From the NCBI RefSeq assembly GCF_014699135.1, contig NZ_JACOFT010000002.1, positions 310,001 to 374,000 of the forward strand: DNA of 64,000 bases, written 5' to 3'. The position numbers and the translations under genes were made by a program. This DNA comes from Cognatundibacterium aquatile (GTDB lineage Bacteria > Pseudomonadota > Gammaproteobacteria > Burkholderiales > Burkholderiaceae_D). Of this stretch, positions 63,166 to 64,000 are shown one piece after another; position 1 is the stretch's first letter; each line of letters begins with the position of its first letter. The notes below the pieces were generated by a model. The model was not told the origin of the DNA. It did no database searches and was given only the letters and a program-made list of their open reading frames with translations.

Positions 63166-64000
63166 ATGACCACTACGAGCACTCGGCTGGGGGAATTGGT
63201 CGATCGCTTCGGTGGTCAATTAATTGGTTCTCCAGATATTGTTGTCGTCGGTATCGCTCCATTGAGTGACGCTGGCGATACTCATATCACCTTTCTTTCC
63301 AATTCCAAATTAAGGCAGCAAGCCGCAGCGACCAACGCAGCCGCTTTGATTGTGACTGAAGCAGATCATGCGCAGATCGCAGCAGAATATAAGGGGGCGT
63401 GCATTATTACCGCTAACCCTTACGTCTATTTTGCACGCGCAGCACAGTATTTTGCTTCGTTGGCAGCGATTCCACCAATGTTGGGAATACATCCTAGCGC
63501 CTGGGTCAGCCCACATGCTGTTATTTCGCCCACCGCCAGTATCGGCCCGCATGTCAGTATCGACGCTGAGGCAATTATTGGTGACGCTGTTGTGATAGAG
63601 GCCGGTACCAGTATAGGCCGTGGCGTCACCATCGGTGATGGTTCCTTAATTCATGCCAATGTCAGTATTTATGATTATTGCGTCATAGGTCAACGCGCGA
63701 TTATCCATTCCGGTGCGGTGATAGGTGCCGATGGTTTTGGTTTTGCGAATGAGCGTGGTGCCTGGATCAAAATTCCACAAACCGGTCGGGTATTGATTGG
63801 TGATGACGTCGAAATCGGTGCCAACACCAGTATTGATCGCGGCGCGCTGGCTGATACCGTCATAGAAAATGGCGTCAAACTGGATAATCAGATTCAGATC
63901 GGTCACAACTGCCACATCGGCGAACACACTGCGATGGCGGGTTGTGTCGGCGTTGCCGGCAGCGCAAAAATTGGTAAGCATTGTACCTTTGGTGGTGCAG
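63166..64000 (+). CDS. lpxD: UDP-3-O-acylglucosamine N-acyltransferase (partial, runs past the window)
   Basis: LpxD adds the second acyl chain in lipid A synthesis. The frame opens at ATG 63166 ([18 protein letters not shown]), 3 bp after skp, and is open to the right edge (278 residues visible of about 350). The N-terminal uridine-binding domain ([20 protein letters not shown]) and the hexapeptide beta-helix with [26 protein letters not shown] and the catalytic His in [16 protein letters not shown] (split here) are visible. Confidence 0.97.
   Translation, partial: MTTTSTRLGELVDRFGGQLIGSPDIVVVGIAPLSDAGDTHITFLSNSKLRQQAAATNAAALIVTEADHAQIAAEYKGACIITANPYVYFARAAQYFASLAAIPPMLGIHPSAWVSPHAVISPTASIGPHVSIDAEAIIGDAVVIEAGTSIGRGVTIGDGSLIHANVSIYDYCVIGQRAIIHSGAVIGADGFGFANERGAWIKIPQTGRVLIGDDVEIGANTSIDRGALADTVIENGVKLDNQIQIGHNCHIGEHTAMAGCVGVAGSAKIGKHCTFGGA

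Overview
The window looks like the chromosome of a betaproteobacterium of the order Burkholderiales, most likely family Oxalobacteraceae (Herminiimonas / Undibacterium / Janthinobacterium relatives). This is judged from gene content and order (smc-zipA-ligA-galU, rpsB-tsf-pyrH-frr, yceD-rpmF-plsX-fabHDG-acpP-fabF-rpoE-rseA-rseB-mucD, dapC-dapD-pilU-dapE-prmB) and from moderate GC content. It is gene-dense housekeeping DNA. I see no tRNA, rRNA, insertion sequence, prophage or CRISPR array.

Layout. 1-1640: end of ispD, then ispF, a DUF4404 gene and a truncated rlmI. 1979-5780: slyD, then a cluster of a minimal J-domain protein and three unrecognised proteins, two of them with very acidic tails. 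5909-8814: a YqhD-like aldehyde reductase, an RsmI-like methyltransferase and a YceF-type Maf protein, all on the minus strand. 9002-15536: yceD, rpmF and the fatty acid synthesis genes. 15598-19994: ygfX-like gene and the sigma-E envelope stress module (rpoE, rseA, rseB, mucD). 20102-25319: glutaredoxin, rnhB, a TrmH-family methyltransferase, ppsR and ppsA. 25658-31422: nfeD and qmcA, an OYE-type reductase, a nitroreductase, a secreted protein of unknown function and mtfA. 31515-39658, minus strand: an ABC-F ATPase, prmB, dapE, an ArsC/Spx-like protein, pilU, dapD and dapC. 40053-48594: smc, zipA-like, ligA, galU, def. 48739-52929, minus strand: pseudouridine synthase, glnD, map. 53241-64000: rpsB, tsf, pyrH, frr, cdsA, dxr, rseP, bamA, skp and the start of lpxD.

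Working together: the largest theme is the cell envelope. It covers phospholipid and fatty acid synthesis (plsX, fab genes, acpP, cdsA), isoprenoid precursors (ispD, ispF, dxr), outer membrane assembly (bamA, skp, lpxD) and the sigma-E pathway that guards it (rpoE, rseA, rseB, mucD, rseP). Translation (rpmF, rpsB, tsf, frr, def, map, prmB) and lysine/peptidoglycan precursor synthesis (dapC, dapD, dapE) make up most of the rest.

Most noteworthy: (1) a family of five intergenic repeats of about 75-85 bp, each with a G-tract palindrome of the type ATACTCCCCGGGGAGTAT; (2) the J-domain cluster with three unknown partners; (3) an rlmI gene without its catalytic domain; (4) no uppS between frr and cdsA; (5) a LigA with what looks like a duplicated helix-hairpin-helix unit before the BRCT domain; (6) a sigma-E-like promoter upstream of rpoE; (7) a long hairpin in front of pyrH.
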